DNA of 64,000 nucleotides from Sphaerolaimus hirsutus. Taxonomy: Eukaryota; Nematoda; Chromadorea; Monhysterida; Sphaerolaimidae. Below are positions 17,570 to 43,728 of this stretch, piece after piece. The first letter of the stretch is position 1. Each line of letters opens with the position of its first letter. The notes below the pieces were generated by a model, which ran no database searches, was not told the origin of the DNA, and saw only the letters and a program-made list of their open reading frames with translations. The translations under genes were made by a program, and so were the position numbers. The DNA lies in contig OZ038451.1 in NCBI GenBank assembly GCA_964036195.1, forward strand, positions 3,104,529-3,168,528. Direction: 5' to 3'.

Positions 17570-20500
17570 CTGAGGATGTAAGGATGTGATGCTCACACTA
17601 GTAGGCAATGACCTAAAATGTCAACTGGTTCCCAGTTCAAAGCTTGCTGATGAGTAACACTAAGTAACACAAACTGCATGTTGACCTTGTATTTTCATTA
17701 CACATGCTGCAATTTTTTTCAACACAATCGCTTCATTTGCAACATGATTCAATGATTTTGCAATTGAACATTGCTCACCAGAAGCTTTGAATTGGGATCA
17801 GTGCCAGTTGATATTTGGTGACATTGTCAACTGCAGGACCAAATTTGCAACTTGGTAGTGTATGATTGGCCAAATTGTATGCTTTTGAGCTAGCTGCACT
17901 CCAGCCAGGTGGTGCAGGGGATCCAACAATCTATGTGTGAGCTTTAATTTGTGGGTCTCCAATGCAATGAAATGTTTATGTGTGACAGTGTGCTTGGAAA
18001 TACAGACACACATACACATTGCATCCCAACAATTTTCATTTTCAATGAATATGCATGCACTCACACATGCACACACATTCACATGCACACACATGCACAA
18101 ACATGCACACACACACACACAGACACTGACACAAACACACTAATATGTACTATCAATAACATTTATTTACTAACTATACTGGAAAATAGCAGGATGGTAA
18201 ACTATTTCATTGAAGTTATCAAGCTTCCCATCCTTTGGATAAATTTCTAAATAATGATAATTTTGCTCCCATGGAAGTAGATTAGTTGTCCAAGCTTGCA
18301 AGTCACTACCAGAGATATTGATTTTGACTTGTTCTACATGAGATATCCATACAAAATTTTCATATGACTGCGCCATAGGAATAACATTATTCATTGTAAG
18401 GTCACCTGTATTGTGGCAAACATTATGGTTTTGCAGTAAATCTTCAATTACAGAAGGTTTCCACAGGGGGGGAGGGGTGCTGCCCCCCATCTTTCTCAGA
18501 CAGACAAAAGTGAATGAAAATGGTCATTTTGTATTGTAAATCAGTACAGATTCTTCTAGATTTAGCCAATACTTGCATTTTTGGCTGCCACTACCATTGC
18601 ATGCAAAAAATAATTAACCCTATGTTTTTGTAAGTAAGATTTACCAGTCTAGGAGATGCTGTGGTAAATGGTATATGGTATGGTAAATTTCTAAAATTAT
18701 GCTTACTGGTGCAGTACAGTAAATTTTCCTATTTGCTGGTACCACATGGTAATTTCTGCCATCATATATTCACCTGGTTGTCTGGTGCCTGCAACAAAGT
18801 ATACAACATATTCATACATTCCTGTGGGTGATTCCTGCAATGGGTAGTATTTATGAATAATGTTTTTATTGTTTATGTGTTTCTATTGATAATGACTAAT
18901 TAGGATAAGAACTGAGCCATAGCTTTGAACTTATGACATCATGCAAACACAAATTATTCAATAAATGTGAACAAGGAACCAAAAATATACAGTTTTCATC
19001 ATAATTTATTGTTTGTTTGTTTTTTACTGTGGAATAACTAACAAATTATGAAATCTATCACAAGATTTTGAAATTTTGAAAATTAATTGAGCTAAAATCA
19101 ATTTGACATCAAAACCAGTTGACATCAAAACCAGTTGACATCCAGTGGTTCTGCCATGAAAAAACTTAAAATACCATGTATTTTCAATGTATTTTCAAAC
19201 TACCATTAGAGCTTTCCATACATCCCGTCTAACTCCAGGGTCATTCAGCACAGCCATTTGGCCTTTAGCATAGCCATATTTGTCATGGGGATCTGAAATG
19301 TGGCAACTAATGTATCATGAAAAATCAAATTCTCAATGTTTTTTTTCAGTATACTTGGCGTACATGATACTCTGTCCTCGCACTGATTTATGTCTTGTGT
19401 TGGAAGCGTGCCAATGATCATTAAATCATGCGATTTCCATAAAAAGATGAAAAAAATTCATCGATGTGTATATGTTAATGAATCACACTATAACAACAAT
19501 CAATTTTGTCATCTTTTAATGAAACTCGCACGCATGAACCATCGTTGGCACACTTCCAGCTGGAACCACGCGTGCAAGGTGTAAAGTAAGCGGAGTATAT
19601 AAACTGTACAGTCAGATGTAACTTTCAAGTATAATCTAAACAAACTATGTATACTAAGTAATAAGGGTGAAGTATCTACCCATTGTCTCATGAAGGCACT
19701 GTCCATCTAAGGTGTCTAAAAGTATTTGAATGTATACAGCAAGGAACAAAAAGTTGGTATCTCAGACCATAAAATCTTTGAAATTGTACATAGTCCAGCT
19801 GAAAAGTGCTTGGGCAGTGCTCGCCATTCGCGCTAGGGGTAAGCTACGGTAATAAAATTTTGACAGGTAAAGATATAAGGTGTTTTGAGTTTTCATCCAA
19901 AATTACACCCCTCTGGCTCCACCCACTGCGGAACTGTATGGGTTACAATTTCGGCCATTTTGTACTGATGTACACATGGTGCTCTAGCTCAATGCTGCTT
20001 TAAGTTGTGATCATGAACTTTGGCCAGTGTAAGCCAGTGTGTTGGCAATGTGCTTAGAACACTTTCATCAACATCATTGCTATTAAGGTAAAATTAAGAT
20101 GCAGATCAGGGTGATGTGCGATAAACGTGGGAACTGTGATGGATGTTTTTGGTGATCATCTGAGATCATGTATTGCAGTGATTTTAATGTAGTTTTTAAA
20201 TGTGCAGTAAATGAATCATGTGAAAAATTGCCCTATGTTTCATTACTAATGTGTAGTGGACACATTACCTGTGTTCAACAGCAATAAGCAGACTCCAAGG
20301 GGGGCTATTTTGAGAAGGAGAGGCAGAATGATGAATTTGGTAGTGAGAGTAGTGATAGTAATGACAAAATGGACTTGGCTTATGATATCATAGCTAATGT
20401 TGGTTAGTGCTGGCACATTGCCAACACTGCTGGCTTACAGTAGTCAAACTTTCGTGATCACAACTTAAAGCAGCATTGAGCTAGAGCACGATGTGTACAT

Positions 20501-21351
20501 CAGTACAAAATGGCCGAAATTGTAACCCCTTACAGTTCCGCAGTGGGAGGAGCTGGAGGGGTGAAATTTTGGATGAAAACTCAAAACACCTGATATCTTA
20601 ACCTGCCAAAATTTTATAAGCGTAGCTTAACTCTAGTGCGAATGGCGGGCACTGCCCCGGCACTTTTCAGCTGGACCAAGTACATTCTACTGTATTGCAT
20701 ACATGCTACCTCTATCATAATTTCTAGTTGATTTAATGTAGAACAACAGGGCAGGGCAATAAGCAGACAATATCACCAGAAAGCATAAACAATTGCCATA
20801 TTACCTCTAAATACCCCCATGGGGGTTTATTTTTTGCCAGCAAAATTTGAGGGGGGGTTAATTTGAGTGGGGTTTTATTATTTCGTCAGAAATTTTCTTA
20901 GAATAGTAGTAAATAGTAGGCATTTGGGTACCCAAAACAGATAAAAAATGTGTCCAAACAGGATCTATTTGGACTTAAAAAGGTAGATAGCTATGCAAAC
21001 TAGTCTATGTGTAGCTGCAATGCAAATTAGCAGTAAGAAATACATCATGTACATTGCATACATGATGTACATCATTCCGGGGGGGGGGGTATTTTGACGG
21101 GGTTTATTATTTCCCCAGTCTATTTCTTTGGGGGGGGGGGTTAATTCAAGGGGGGGGGTAATTTGAGGTAATACAGTACTTTTGTTTCTACCAACTCACC
21201 ACTAGATTCAAGGTGGTCAGACCATTTCCTAAATGCTGTTGTTGTCACCCAGCAGAACCCTCTTGCATATCTCACACCCATTGCTGTTGGGTACTCATTT
21301 TTGTCACATTTAGCAATGCCTTCGATCAAGAGGGAGTGTTCTTCAATTTTA
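17322..21351 (-). CDS. C-type-lectin-like / PAN (apple) protein, 3' part, minus strand
   Basis: Five exons read right to left: 21351-21200, 19292-19204, 18834-18774, 18405-18180, and 17569-17322 with the stop. The first four make a C-type-lectin-like domain (RYARGFCW, MAVLNDPGVRRDVW, FVWISH, LEIYPKDGKLDNF). The last is a PAN/apple module with CQLLCSKSLLCYAF and TCRLHY. Phases fit for the first four exons (1, 0, 1). Between 18180 and 17569 the phases do not join, so another exon or a different border is missing. The upstream signal-peptide exon was not found. Each lectin segment has a counterpart in the plus-strand gene at 50-63 kb, so the two are paralogues. Probable role: extracellular recognition; ligand unknown. 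Confidence 0.65.
18058..18126. repeat. CA-rich microsatellite
   Basis: Interrupted CACA/CATGCACA run in an intron of the minus-strand gene. Confidence 0.8.
18180..18405 (-). CDS. CTLD exon D of the minus-strand gene
   Basis: Acceptor ACAATACAG. The split codon with exon C gives Gly. Encodes DLTMNNVIPMAQSYENFVW, then ISGSDLQAWTTNLLPWEQ and LEIYPKDGKLDNF...HPAIF. The last part matches AVVDLDTGQLHTADV...LPALW of the paralogue. Donor GTATAG is weak; otherwise the frame stops two codons later. Confidence 0.6.
18643..18772. repeat. Decayed GGTACGGTA-family copy
   Basis: GGTAAATGG/GGTATGGTAAA phrases and an inverted GGTACCACATGGTAATTTCTGCC end. Diverged; no duplication seen. Confidence 0.45.
18774..18834 (-). 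CDS. CTLD exon C of the minus-strand gene
   Basis: Acceptor CATTGCAG, donor GTGAAT, 61 nt, phases 0 to 1. Encodes ESPTGMYEYVVYFVAGTRQP. Its donor directly abuts a decayed GGTACGG element (18643-18772). Confidence 0.55.
19204..19292 (-). CDS. CTLD exon B of the minus-strand gene
   Basis: Acceptor CATTTCAG, donor GTAGTT, 89 nt. The split codon with exon A gives Asp. Encodes DPHDKYGYAKGQMAVLNDPG and VRRDVWKALM, matching HYALASLHDPHLRLALAHAF of the paralogue. Confidence 0.7.
19793..20676. mobile_element. Foldback element with ~260-bp arms
   Basis: GTCCAGCTGAAAAGTGC (19793) is mirrored by GCACTTTTCAGCTGGAC (to 20676). The arms stay alignable to about 20055 and from about 20405, with a 350-bp unique centre. 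No gene in the centre. It lies between exons A and B of the minus-strand gene. Confidence 0.75.
20796..21176. mobile_element. TA-class element (CCGTATT.CCTC ends)
   Basis: CCATATTACCTCTAAATACCCCC to GAGGTAATACAG, right flank TA. G/C runs and TTTATTATTTC phrases lie inside. Confidence 0.6.
21200..21351 (-). CDS. CTLD exon A of the minus-strand gene
   Basis: Acceptor TTTGCAG, donor GTGAGT, ends in phase 1. Encodes KIEEHSLLIEG...YPTAMGVRYARGFCW...KWSDHLESS, the first strand and helix of a lectin-like fold. The acceptor abuts a TA-element remnant, so the left border is less sure. Confidence 0.6.
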
Positions 21352-21696
21352 CTGCAAATCCTCAAATAACTCCCCAGGGGAGTTATTCTTTGTCAGCTTT
21401 TTAAAAGAGTTGTAAAAATAATGGCTTTCTGTTGTGTTAACAAAGTATTTAACTATTAAGTACTTATATTCAGCTAATATTCATGTTTATCAGCATTGCT
21501 TATATTAGATGGGGAGCAGTTCAGATTTGCAGTTTTTCAATGTAGTACTGATTTGACAGAATTTACAGTGCTTGTATTAACAGCTATTCAGATAGTAGCT
21601 ACCATATTTGCTTCAATAATTTCTCCTCTTTGATAATTCCCCCTGTTAGATGTATAAGGAAAAAATAATACCCCTTCATTAGGTCCCTCTTTAAGC

Positions 21697-23892
21697 ATAC
21701 CGTATTACCTCAAATTAACCCCCCCCCCCTCAAAATACACCCCTAAATTGAATGTAAGGAAAACGTACATGACAAATACTGAAGATTGTGATCCACAATG
21801 CAGAACACACATTAAAACTGATGATTGAGTGACGTTAGAGAAGGGTTTATGTGTATATGAGTCTGTCCATGAGTCGATGGCCACTTCGGGAACAAAACTT
21901 GGACATCGATAAAAAATTGAAAATTGCAAAATTGGTCCTAAGGTACCCCAATGGGTCAGTGAGTAATAAAATACATGAAGAATTTGCATTCATATATATT
22001 GCATATACTTGGAAGTGAATTTTTACAAAATTGAATATTTCTGATATAATTCACTGTTGGGCACCTAACTATAAAACTATTATAACAATATTTTATATCG
22101 TTGTGAAGCTGAGAGTATGCTCTATCAGAATCTACAAACTTTTGGGGCTTTTGCCATAGCCACTCTATACCTAAGAAACAAAAACGTGAATGCGGGCCAG
22201 TTCGTCCAATTTGAATCGCGATTCACGCCTTAACAGTTCTTGGGGAATGGGGGTAGACACACACCATTGCGTAGCTGAGATTGTGCTCTTTCAGAAAATG
22301 TACATGTTTTGGGGTGTTTGCCATAGCCACTTTATACCTAAGAAACAAAAACGTGAATGCAGGTCAGTTCCAGCCGATTGAATCGCAATTCACCCCTTAA
22401 CTGTTCTTGGGGAACAGGGGTAGACAAGCACCATTGCGTAGCTGAGGTTGTGTGCTTTCAGAAAATGTACATGTTTTGGGGTGTTTGCCGTAGTTACTTT
22501 ATACCTAGAAACAAAAACGTGAATGCAGGTCAGTTCCAGCCGATTGAATCGCGATTGACGCCTTAACTGTTCTTGAGGAACAGGGGTAGACAAGCACCAT
22601 TGCGTAGCTGAGGTTGTTTGCTTTCAGAAAATGTACATGTTTTGGGGTGTTTGCCATAGCCACTTTATACCTAAGAAACAAAAATGTGAATACAGATTGA
22701 TTCCAGCCAATTGAATCGCGATTCACGCCTTAACCGTTCCTGGGGAATGGGGTAGACACACCATTATGGCAAACACCCCAAAAACTCTGCAGATTCTGAA
22801 AGCACACAACCTCAGCTACGCAATGGTGCATGTCTACCCCCATTCCCCATACCCCCAAGAACGGTTAAGGCGTGAATCACGATTCTATCAGTCGGAATCA
22901 ACTTTTTTGCAAGTTTTGTTTCTTAGGTATAAAGTGGCTATGACAAACACCCCAAAGACATGTACATTTTCTGAAAGCACACAACCTCAGCTACACAATG
23001 GTGCATGTCTACCCCCGTTCCCCAAGAACAGTTAAGGCATCAATAGCAATTCAATCCGCTGGAACTGACCTGCATTCACGTTTTTGTTTCTTAGGTATAA
23101 AGTGGCTATGGCAAACACCCCAAAACATGTACATTTTCTGCAAGAGCACACTCAGCTACGCAATGGTGTGTGTCTACCCCCGTTCCCCAAGAACAGTTAA
23201 GGCGTCAATCGCAATTCAATCGGCTGGAACTGACCTGCATTCATGTTTTTGTTTCTTAGGTATAAAGTGGCTACGGCAAACACCCCAAAACATGTACATT
23301 TTCTGAAAGAGCACACTCTCAGCTACGCAATGGTGTGTGTCTACCCCCGTTCCCCAAGAACAGTTAAGGCGTCAATCGCAATTCAATCGGCTGGAACTGA
23401 CCTGCATTCACGTTTTTGTTTCTTAGGTATAAAGTGGCTACGGCAAACACCCCAAAACATGTACATTTTCTGAAAGAGCACACTCTCAGCTACGCAATGG
23501 TGCATGTCTACCCCCATTCCCCAAGAATGGTTAAGGCGTGAATTGCGTTTCTATCAATTCCATGTTAAAATGCTCAATTATGCTATATATAAGAGGAAAC
23601 TGAAAAAATGAAATATGATTTTTTATTAGTGCTATATAGGCAACACTTTAAGAAAATAAAATTTTTTTGGGTGTGTCCAAGTTTTGGCCACTGACTCGTG
23701 GACAGACTCCTATACAGTTATATAGCCTATAAACACATAAATCTATGTAATGGTTTAATGTTTCTATGTCTGAGTATAGGGAATTTCCAAAAATTTCTGG
23801 TGAAATAATAGACCCCTCCTTGAATAAGCCCCCCTTGAATTATCCCCCCTCAAATTTTGCTGGCAAAATAATAATCCCCCTGGGGGTACATG
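21697..23892. mobile_element. Large inverted element with TA-class left end
   Basis: Left end TACCGTATTACCTC at 21697. Subterminal arms (GTCTGTCCATGAGTCGATGGCC near 21860, inverted near 23690) enclose the tandem array at 22140-23545. The right end is truncated at CCCCCTGGGGGTAC. Confidence 0.55.
22140..23545. repeat. Head-to-head tandem array of a ~166-bp unit
   Basis: Units repeat at 166-168 bp in one orientation up to about 22760, then at 165-167 bp in the opposite orientation. Landmarks: CAGGTCAGTTCCAGCCGATT at 22359 and 22527; GCAAACACCCCAAAACATG at 23111, 23276 and 23443. All open frames here are shadows of the repeat. Confidence 0.85.
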
Positions 23893-24364
23893 GAACGTTA
23901 GACAATGAAATGCCCAATTTTCCTGGACTTACACTGTACAGCCAAGTGAACACCAAGTATAAGGTATGAGTAGATATTTTTATTGGTGAATTTTGCCAAT
24001 GTCATTTTCCAGGGCAGTTTGAGCATACTCAGCCAGAGTTATTGCTTTTTGTACTTGGAACCAAATAAATACATATGCTAAGCAATGAAAAAATGACGAC
24101 AAAATGTATTTAGAAGGTATAATAATGAAATCATGATATAGCCATATAATATTTTTCTCAATACTGGGCAAGATGTACTTCACCTCCCTTGAAAGTTGTG
24201 TAGATTGAAATCCTACTTTCTGTGTTAATCTGTGTTAATAGAAGCATAAGTATAGATAATTAACTAATAAATCTGTTTCAAAAATTTCAATGATCTACGG
24301 TGGTGCATTTGAAGGGGGTGAACAACCATGGCTATTTTTCTGACATAACAGTACAACTGTTTTA
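23893..24364. other. Unassigned intergenic DNA
   Basis: AT-rich; no gene seen. Confidence 0.4.
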
Positions 24365-24372
24365 TTCAGCAC

Positions 24373-24992
24373 TAGTTATGGAAAACCACTGGGAAATATG
24401 GCAGCACCCCGCCCAGACTGGCGCCTCTGCTATTCCTCAGAAGTGGCACTTGGCACCTTGGGCACTGGCAAAAAGTGGCACTACACTCCACCTCACCAGT
24501 GCCATTTTGAAAAAGATAGCACCAGCAGCATAGGGCACAGACCGGTTGCGGTGCTGGCACCAAAAGCCACTGCAATGGCTGGAAGTATTTATCAGGTATT
24601 TTCTTAGAGGCTGCACCTTTGAACTGCATATTGAATATTTAATACCCTCCAATATGCAAAGTCTCTATTGTTTACTGACTGGGGTAGATGTTGTACAGAA
24701 AATGTTACTATATTTCATCATAAATGGACAACAAATTATGAAAAAAATGGGTGAAACAAACATTATGTTGTTTTTTGTGTTTTATGTTGACAACACTATT
24801 TTTTGTTTCCCCTTCAGAAAGTGTGGCTGATTTCAAGGTACCTATAAAAACAATAAAAACAGTTTGGTATATTGTTGCTCTTATAAATATGGCACAAGCT
24901 GTTGACAAAATTTTACATCCTGTGAAAGTTTACATTAATTTTACATGTGCCAAGTACCGGGTCACTGGTGCCCTTGTGCTTTTCCATCACTA
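24373..24992. mobile_element. hAT-like MITE, TAGT.ATGGAA family
   Basis: TAGTTATGGAA to TTTCCATCACTA, flanks TTCAGCAC / ATCAGCAC (7/8). The core phrase is GGCACTTGGCACC / GGTGCCACTG in both orientations. Confidence 0.75.
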
Positions 24993-25234
24993 ATCAGCAC
25001 ACTGCTTTAAGCAGGCTTATAGTGAAAACTGGGCGGACTACATGAATTTCTGCATTTGTGCATTTATAAGGCGGAATATGCACAATAGATAACGTAAAAG
25101 AATAATGTTATGTCTAATGTAAAAAGCATTGGTAATGGAACATGCATTTTCTGCACATACAGAGGGAGGCAGAATTTATGGTACTCTGCTATACCATAAG
25201 ATTTAAAAAAAATTTATCATGAGATTTGTATCTA

Positions 25235-26676
25235 CCGTATTTCCTCGAAATAACCCCCCTCAAGATGGGCACTATGAATTTGTGGTCCGGGAAATGCATA
25301 ACAGACGTTCAAAACACTTACTGTGTTACGTTAGAACATCGTTTACCGTATTACCTCAAAATACCCCCATGGGGGTTTATTATTTCGCCAGCAAACTTTG
25401 AGGGGGGGGGGGGTTTATTCGAGGGGGTTTTTATTATTTCGTCAGAAATTTTCGTGAAATTCATACTAGAGAATACGCTTTTCCATACACAAAAACGGTG
25501 ATAAATCTGAGAAAATAGGTTATATTGGGGCTAATGATGTACATCTGTACTAGTGATGGAAAAGCGCCAGAAAAAAGGGCGCCAGGCGCCAATGGCGCCA
25601 TGGCGCCATTCGGAAACTGGGCGCCAAGCGCCAAGGGCGCCACAGAAAAAGGGCGCCAGGCGCCAAGGGCGCCATGGCGCCATTCGGAAAGTGGGCGCCA
25701 GGCGCCAAGGGCGCCACAGAAAGAGGGCGCCAAGCGCCAAGGGCGCCATGGCGCCATTTGAAAAATAGGGCGCCAGGCGCCAGGCTAAATATGTGCGTAC
25801 AGTACCCCGAGTGTGCTAAAATATTTTTCTAGGCCTCTAACGCACACATTCACGTCTTTTTTTCACTTTTTCCAGGATGTAATCATCAAAAAAGACTAAT
25901 GAGACAAAAAAGTTAAGCATAAAATCACACCCCCACGTGACATTGAATTCAAACACGATGAAAATTGTCATTTAACAAAAAATTCATTCATTTCATATAG
26001 CGCAAATTTTTTTTGTTTTCTGCTCGCAAATGTTTTCTTGAAATGCACAAAAACAGAAATACAGCAATTTAATCTACCTATTGTTTTATGGGTTTGCAAG
26101 TTCAACGGTTAATCAATATCAGCTTCTGATAGGTCAGACGCATCTGATGAACCCGTCGCACGAAAAAAATTCCATCCATTAGCACCATTTCGTCCATTTC
26201 TATGGCGAAGTTCGATTATCTACAGACGGTCACCTTGAAACCATGCTGGAGCCATTTTGGCGCCCTTTTAGAGCAGGGCGCCAGGCGCCAAGGGCGCCAC
26301 AGAAAAAGGGCGCCAAGCGCCAAGGGCGCCATGGCGCCTTTCAGAAAGTGGGCGCTAGGCGCCAGGGGCGCCACAGAAAAAGGGCGCCAAGCGCCAATGG
26401 CGCCATGGCGCGGCGCCCTTTGGCGCCCTCAGATGGCGCCAGCGCCATGGCGCCATTCCATCACTAATCTGTACGCAAATGAGCGTGTAAGTGTAGTTGC
26501 AATGCAAATTAGTAGTAATAAATACATCATGTACATTGCATACATGATGTACATCATTCCGGTGGGGGGGTTTCGAGGGGGGGTTTATTATTTCACCAGC
26601 CCATTTTGAGGGGGGTTAATTCGAGGGGGGGGGGGGGTTAATTCAAGGGGGGGGGGGATAATCCGAGGTAATACGG
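25235..26676. mobile_element. TA-class element enclosing a hAT element
   Basis: CCGTATTTCCTCG to CGAGGTAATACGG with TA on both sides. It contains further CCGTATTACC phrases and G/C runs, and the nested element 25551-26466. Confidence 0.65.
25551..26466. mobile_element. Nested hAT-like MITE with GGCGCCAAGGGCGCC core
   Basis: TAGTGATGGAA to TTCCATCACTA with an exact 8-bp duplication ATCTGTAC (25543-25550, 26467-26474). Both ends carry dense GGCGCCAAGCGCCAAGGGCG phrases. The middle 500 bp is plain AT-rich DNA. Confidence 0.85.
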
Positions 26677-26687
26677 TATACCATCTA

Positions 26688-26968
26688 CCGTATTTCCTAG
26701 AAATACCCCCCGGGGGTGATTGGTTCATAGTGGTCCCGAGAGGGGGGGGGGGTTATTATTTTGCCAGAAATTTTTACAAATCCTGGTACAAAATCGTCGT
26801 TTGTGATGTACACTGGGGTAGAAAAATGCATCAATAACTGACATGTATAGACTCCTGTACACTAATATTAGTACGTAGATGGTATAAACACTGTTCTAAC
26901 GTGATTATGACATTGTTTTAACGTGTGTTCTGCACTACGCAGAACACAAACTGCAGTATTTGTCATGT
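26688..26968. mobile_element. Truncated TA-class element
   Basis: Left end CCGTATTTCC at 26688. The body matches the element at 33870-34297, and there is no right end. Another truncated left end (CCGTATTTCTCCGTG) starts near 26970. Confidence 0.5.
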
Positions 26969-27040
26969 ACCGTATTTCTCCGTGTAAACCACCCCCGTGC
27001 ACAACGCCCGGGGTGCTATACTTGGTTTCAAAAACTTAAG

Positions 27041-28056
27041 CCAATTTGAAATATTTTTATGTCAAATCGAGCTGCACAGTAATGAAGCGTTCACGTCGTT
27101 TGAATTTTTGAATGCTGTGACTTTGCGGCATGCATTGTTATTCAGCATATGTACGTTTTTCATTGAATTCGCTGCACGCTGGGAACAAAAAATATTTCAT
27201 CGATCCACATTTCCAGTAAATTTCATGGAAGTGATCATGCTGCACTTGTCATAAATGAGTTGAACAAGCATGATATGCTCCACCATGGTGCGATAAGCAA
27301 GTTTTTCGCTCCAGTAATTATTTTCCAGTACCCTAAACCCATGTTTAGTTCTACCTGGGTGAAAAGCCGAGCTCTGAAAAGTGTACAATCATGTGTCAAA
27401 TGTGAATGCAAAATGTCAATCAAAAAATTTCTTACTGAAATTTGTACACTTTGCCTGACAAATTTTTCATGGCATTTTACGTGAGATTTGACACTTGACT
27501 TCACACTTTAAAGGGCTTGGGCCTTTCACCATGGGTGACACTTTTCCATTTTGTGCAGTCACCATCTTTACCACTGCAGCTAAAAAAAATTCCTTTCTTT
27601 TTTAGACAGGTGAAAATTTTTACTTTTCCATTTCATGGCAGTTTTCTGTGTCCATTTCTCTGGCTCATTTTCCATTTTCCAGCATTATTTTCTGTTTTCC
27701 AGCATTTCCTACACTTTTCTGATCTGTAATTCATATTTTTATACAACTGTATTTATATTGTCCATTGTATCAATTTTTCTAATTTTGAAAACTTCACCTC
27801 TTTTATGTACAAAACGTTTTTATTAAAAAAACGAGTTTTGACAGAAACACAAAAATAAAAGTGTACAACCTACTTGAGTTTTTTTGAAAATACAAAAACA
27901 CTGCTATTTTAATCATGTTTAAAATGTCAAGACACAACAAAAATTTAACCCCTCCCAAAAAAAGAATTATCCATCGCTGCATATCATCTATGGCTGGGCA
28001 TTCAATTCAATAGGTTCCTTTTGTGTTATCATTTATGCATTATAAAATGTGGGGCT
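27041..28056. other. Intergenic DNA, no feature
   Basis: AT-rich with T-rich tracts; no gene seen on either strand. Confidence 0.4.
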
Positions 28057-28064
28057 CTCACATC

Positions 28065-28777
28065 CAACGATAGAAAAACACAGAAATTAAAACACAGAAA
28101 CTCGTTGAGTTTCTGTGGTTTTGTTTTTTATTTTTTTTATGAGTTTTTTATCGGAGAACACGGAAACACAGAAAAGTTTTTTCATCGGATTTTCAAAATA
28201 AGTAAATTTTAAGGCACTTTGTTATGTGATGAGTTGATGAAAAAAACAACGTTTTTTTATGAACACATTGTCCCTTAAATGCGTTTTTTTTGTTGAAATT
28301 TAATATGAACTATTTTGGGACAGGTAAGTAGTTCAGTTATCCTGAGGGCTTCAATGGATAGGTACATGTTCAAATTTAGTTGCAGTACAAATCAAATCCG
28401 TAGTCTCTCATGCAGTGCACATTTATTAAAGAATTTTGGAGTACTGCATTAATTGTTGTTTTTTAACATGTTGTGGTGTAGATGTGCTCATTGTAGACAT
28501 TTTTATGGACTTTTTCAATACTTGAATGAATACGCAGCTGTTAAGTGTGGTTGAAACCCGTGTAAAACCAATATTGGTTGAGAAAACTGCTGTTTTCACG
28601 TTTAAATGCTATAAACATAACTTTTTGGAAAAAAACTCCGGTTTTTTCAAATAACACAGAAATAAAAACAGAGTTACTCAAGTTTTTTTTGTGAAAAAAA
28701 CTCAAAACACAGGTAATCATTCTCTAAAAACTTAAAACACAGAAAGTGTTTTTATTTGGAGAACTTACTCATTGTTG
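28065..28777. mobile_element. hAT-like element, CAACGATGG family
   Basis: CAACGATAGAAAAACACAG to CTCATTGTTG, flanks CTCACATC / CCCACATC (7/8). Phrase ACACAGAAACTC in both orientations. Sister of 46088-47238. Confidence 0.75.
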
Positions 28778-29102
28778 CCCACATCAATGTTTCGCAGACA
28801 TCAAGAAACACGTTTTTAATAGGATCAGAATTATCTTATCATTGTCTGATGCAGAAAGCTAATGCTCTTTTTACCCATAATTCAAACAGGGAGAGCAATT
28901 TCTAATTTGTTTGTAGGGTTTTCTATAATGGCTTATCGGTATACAAAGCCAGTTACCGTATTCTGATGAATAAAATCATGCAAGAAATTGTGCATAAGAT
29001 TCACCTGCAATGAGGGGAAAAATCCAAATTTTTGTTGGGAGTTTTCAGGTGGGATATGGTATACTATAATTGTACACAAGGTGTGGTCAGGGGAAGGGAC
29101 TA

Positions 29103-29250
29103 GGGTTGGGAACGCGACCCGACCCGACCCGAACCCGAACCTGATTCCCTCACACTTTTTGAAACCGAAGCCCGATACCCGAACCCGACTCTATTACCAG
29201 AACCCGAACCCGATACCCGACCTCAATACCCGAACCCGCACTCAATACCC
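29103..29250. repeat. TAGGGTTGGGAAC end with CCCGACCCGAACC phrase
   Basis: Left end TAGGGTTGGGAAC then CCCGAACCCGATACCCGA runs. No right end, so a fragment. Confidence 0.6.
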
Positions 29251-30075
29251 ATAAAGTTCATACAATATTGTCTGGAATTTTCGCCCATGACTTCTCCCAT
29301 CTGGCCCTTTGAACATGTGATGGCAACACACAGATGGCAAGTGAGAAAACTGCTGAGAAGTATATAAAAAATATTTATAATCATTAAAATTATTATTATT
29401 TAAAAAAGTGTGTTTTTATTTAAAATATTTTTTTATTAAAAATGAAAATTTGTATAAAAAATAAATTAAAATAAATGAATGAAAGTTAATACATTTAAAA
29501 ATAACATTTTTATAAAAATATTCAAAAATACTTTTTTTATTTTTTAGTATCTTCTTGTCACTTGCCATCTGTTTTTAACTTTGCACTTCTCATTTCACTT
29601 CACTTATCACTTCGCTTTTCACCCCAATTCCCCTTCACTTTACGTCGCGTTTCACTTCACTTTGCCTAATTAGTCCCAGTTATAGGTTTTTCGTCATATA
29701 GAATTTTTCTAGAAAATGATGACAACTAGCAGAATAAACAGTGATAACGTCATTTCCGCCATTTTTTTAGTGTGGAAATTTTCCTGGGCGATGCGTATTT
29801 ATTTTCACACGCGTCCAGGAAACGTCTAGGATTTGCTGCTAAGGCCATAAATTATTAGCCCAACGCTTCTGTGCGCGCATTTTTGCACTTTCGCGTGGTT
29901 TTGTTGCCTTTAGTTCAATGGACACACTTTTTCAGTGTGATTTTAAGGTCCCGATAAAATCACTGAAAATTTGATCCAGTCGCCAATTTTCCAACCTCCT
30001 TCAAAACTCTGCCATTTTCAGGCATCCAAAAACGTCCACCCGAAAACCAGAGCGACACAACTTCAAACTTCAAAA
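29251..30075 (+). other. Upstream region of the ALDH gene
   Basis: 29300-29640 carries GATGGCAAGTGAGAAAAC / CACTTGCCATC inverted arms around TTATT-rich DNA. The last 400 bp before the ATG should hold the promoter; no convincing TATA box is seen. Confidence 0.4.
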
Positions 30076-43396
<13,321 letters not shown>

Positions 43397-43728
43397 ATAC
43401 CTATGTTTTTGGATCATTCGCAGTTTTTCGTTGAGAAATGAAGCTTTGAAAAATTGTTGTTGTCACTGATTTTTTCACTTTAGATACCGCCTTAGTCATT
43501 CATTAGTTGACTTTCATAAGTACAAATGGCTATGCGTTTTTCCCCACTTTCCACTGCATTGCCTTTGTTTTCACTTAGCCTGTCTCTGAATCTGGCTGAT
43601 TTATTTAGAATTTTACGTTTTTTTGTGATCAATTATATACATTTTGTGTCAAAAGAATCGAGAGAATGAATGCTAATCGGTAATATGAAGACTTGATTGA
43701 TGTGAGGAAAAGACAACTTATGTACTCG
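43397..43728 (+). other. ALDH 3' untranslated region
   Basis: No AATAAA was found in the 330 bp after the stop; the first lies in the following MITE. Confidence 0.4.

Noticed and set aside
17780..17930. Possible extra minus-strand exon (GSPAPPGWSAAS...)
   Set aside because: The open frame has a donor-like GTGAGC, but its phases fit neither neighbouring exon and it has no domain signal. The missing exon may be elsewhere.
22190..23473. Frames of 60-100 codons, repeated
   Set aside because: Each is the same shadow of the ~166-bp tandem unit.
25525..26609. Arg/Ala/Pro-rich frames
   Set aside because: Translations of GGCGCCAAGGGCGCC phrases in a hAT-like element.
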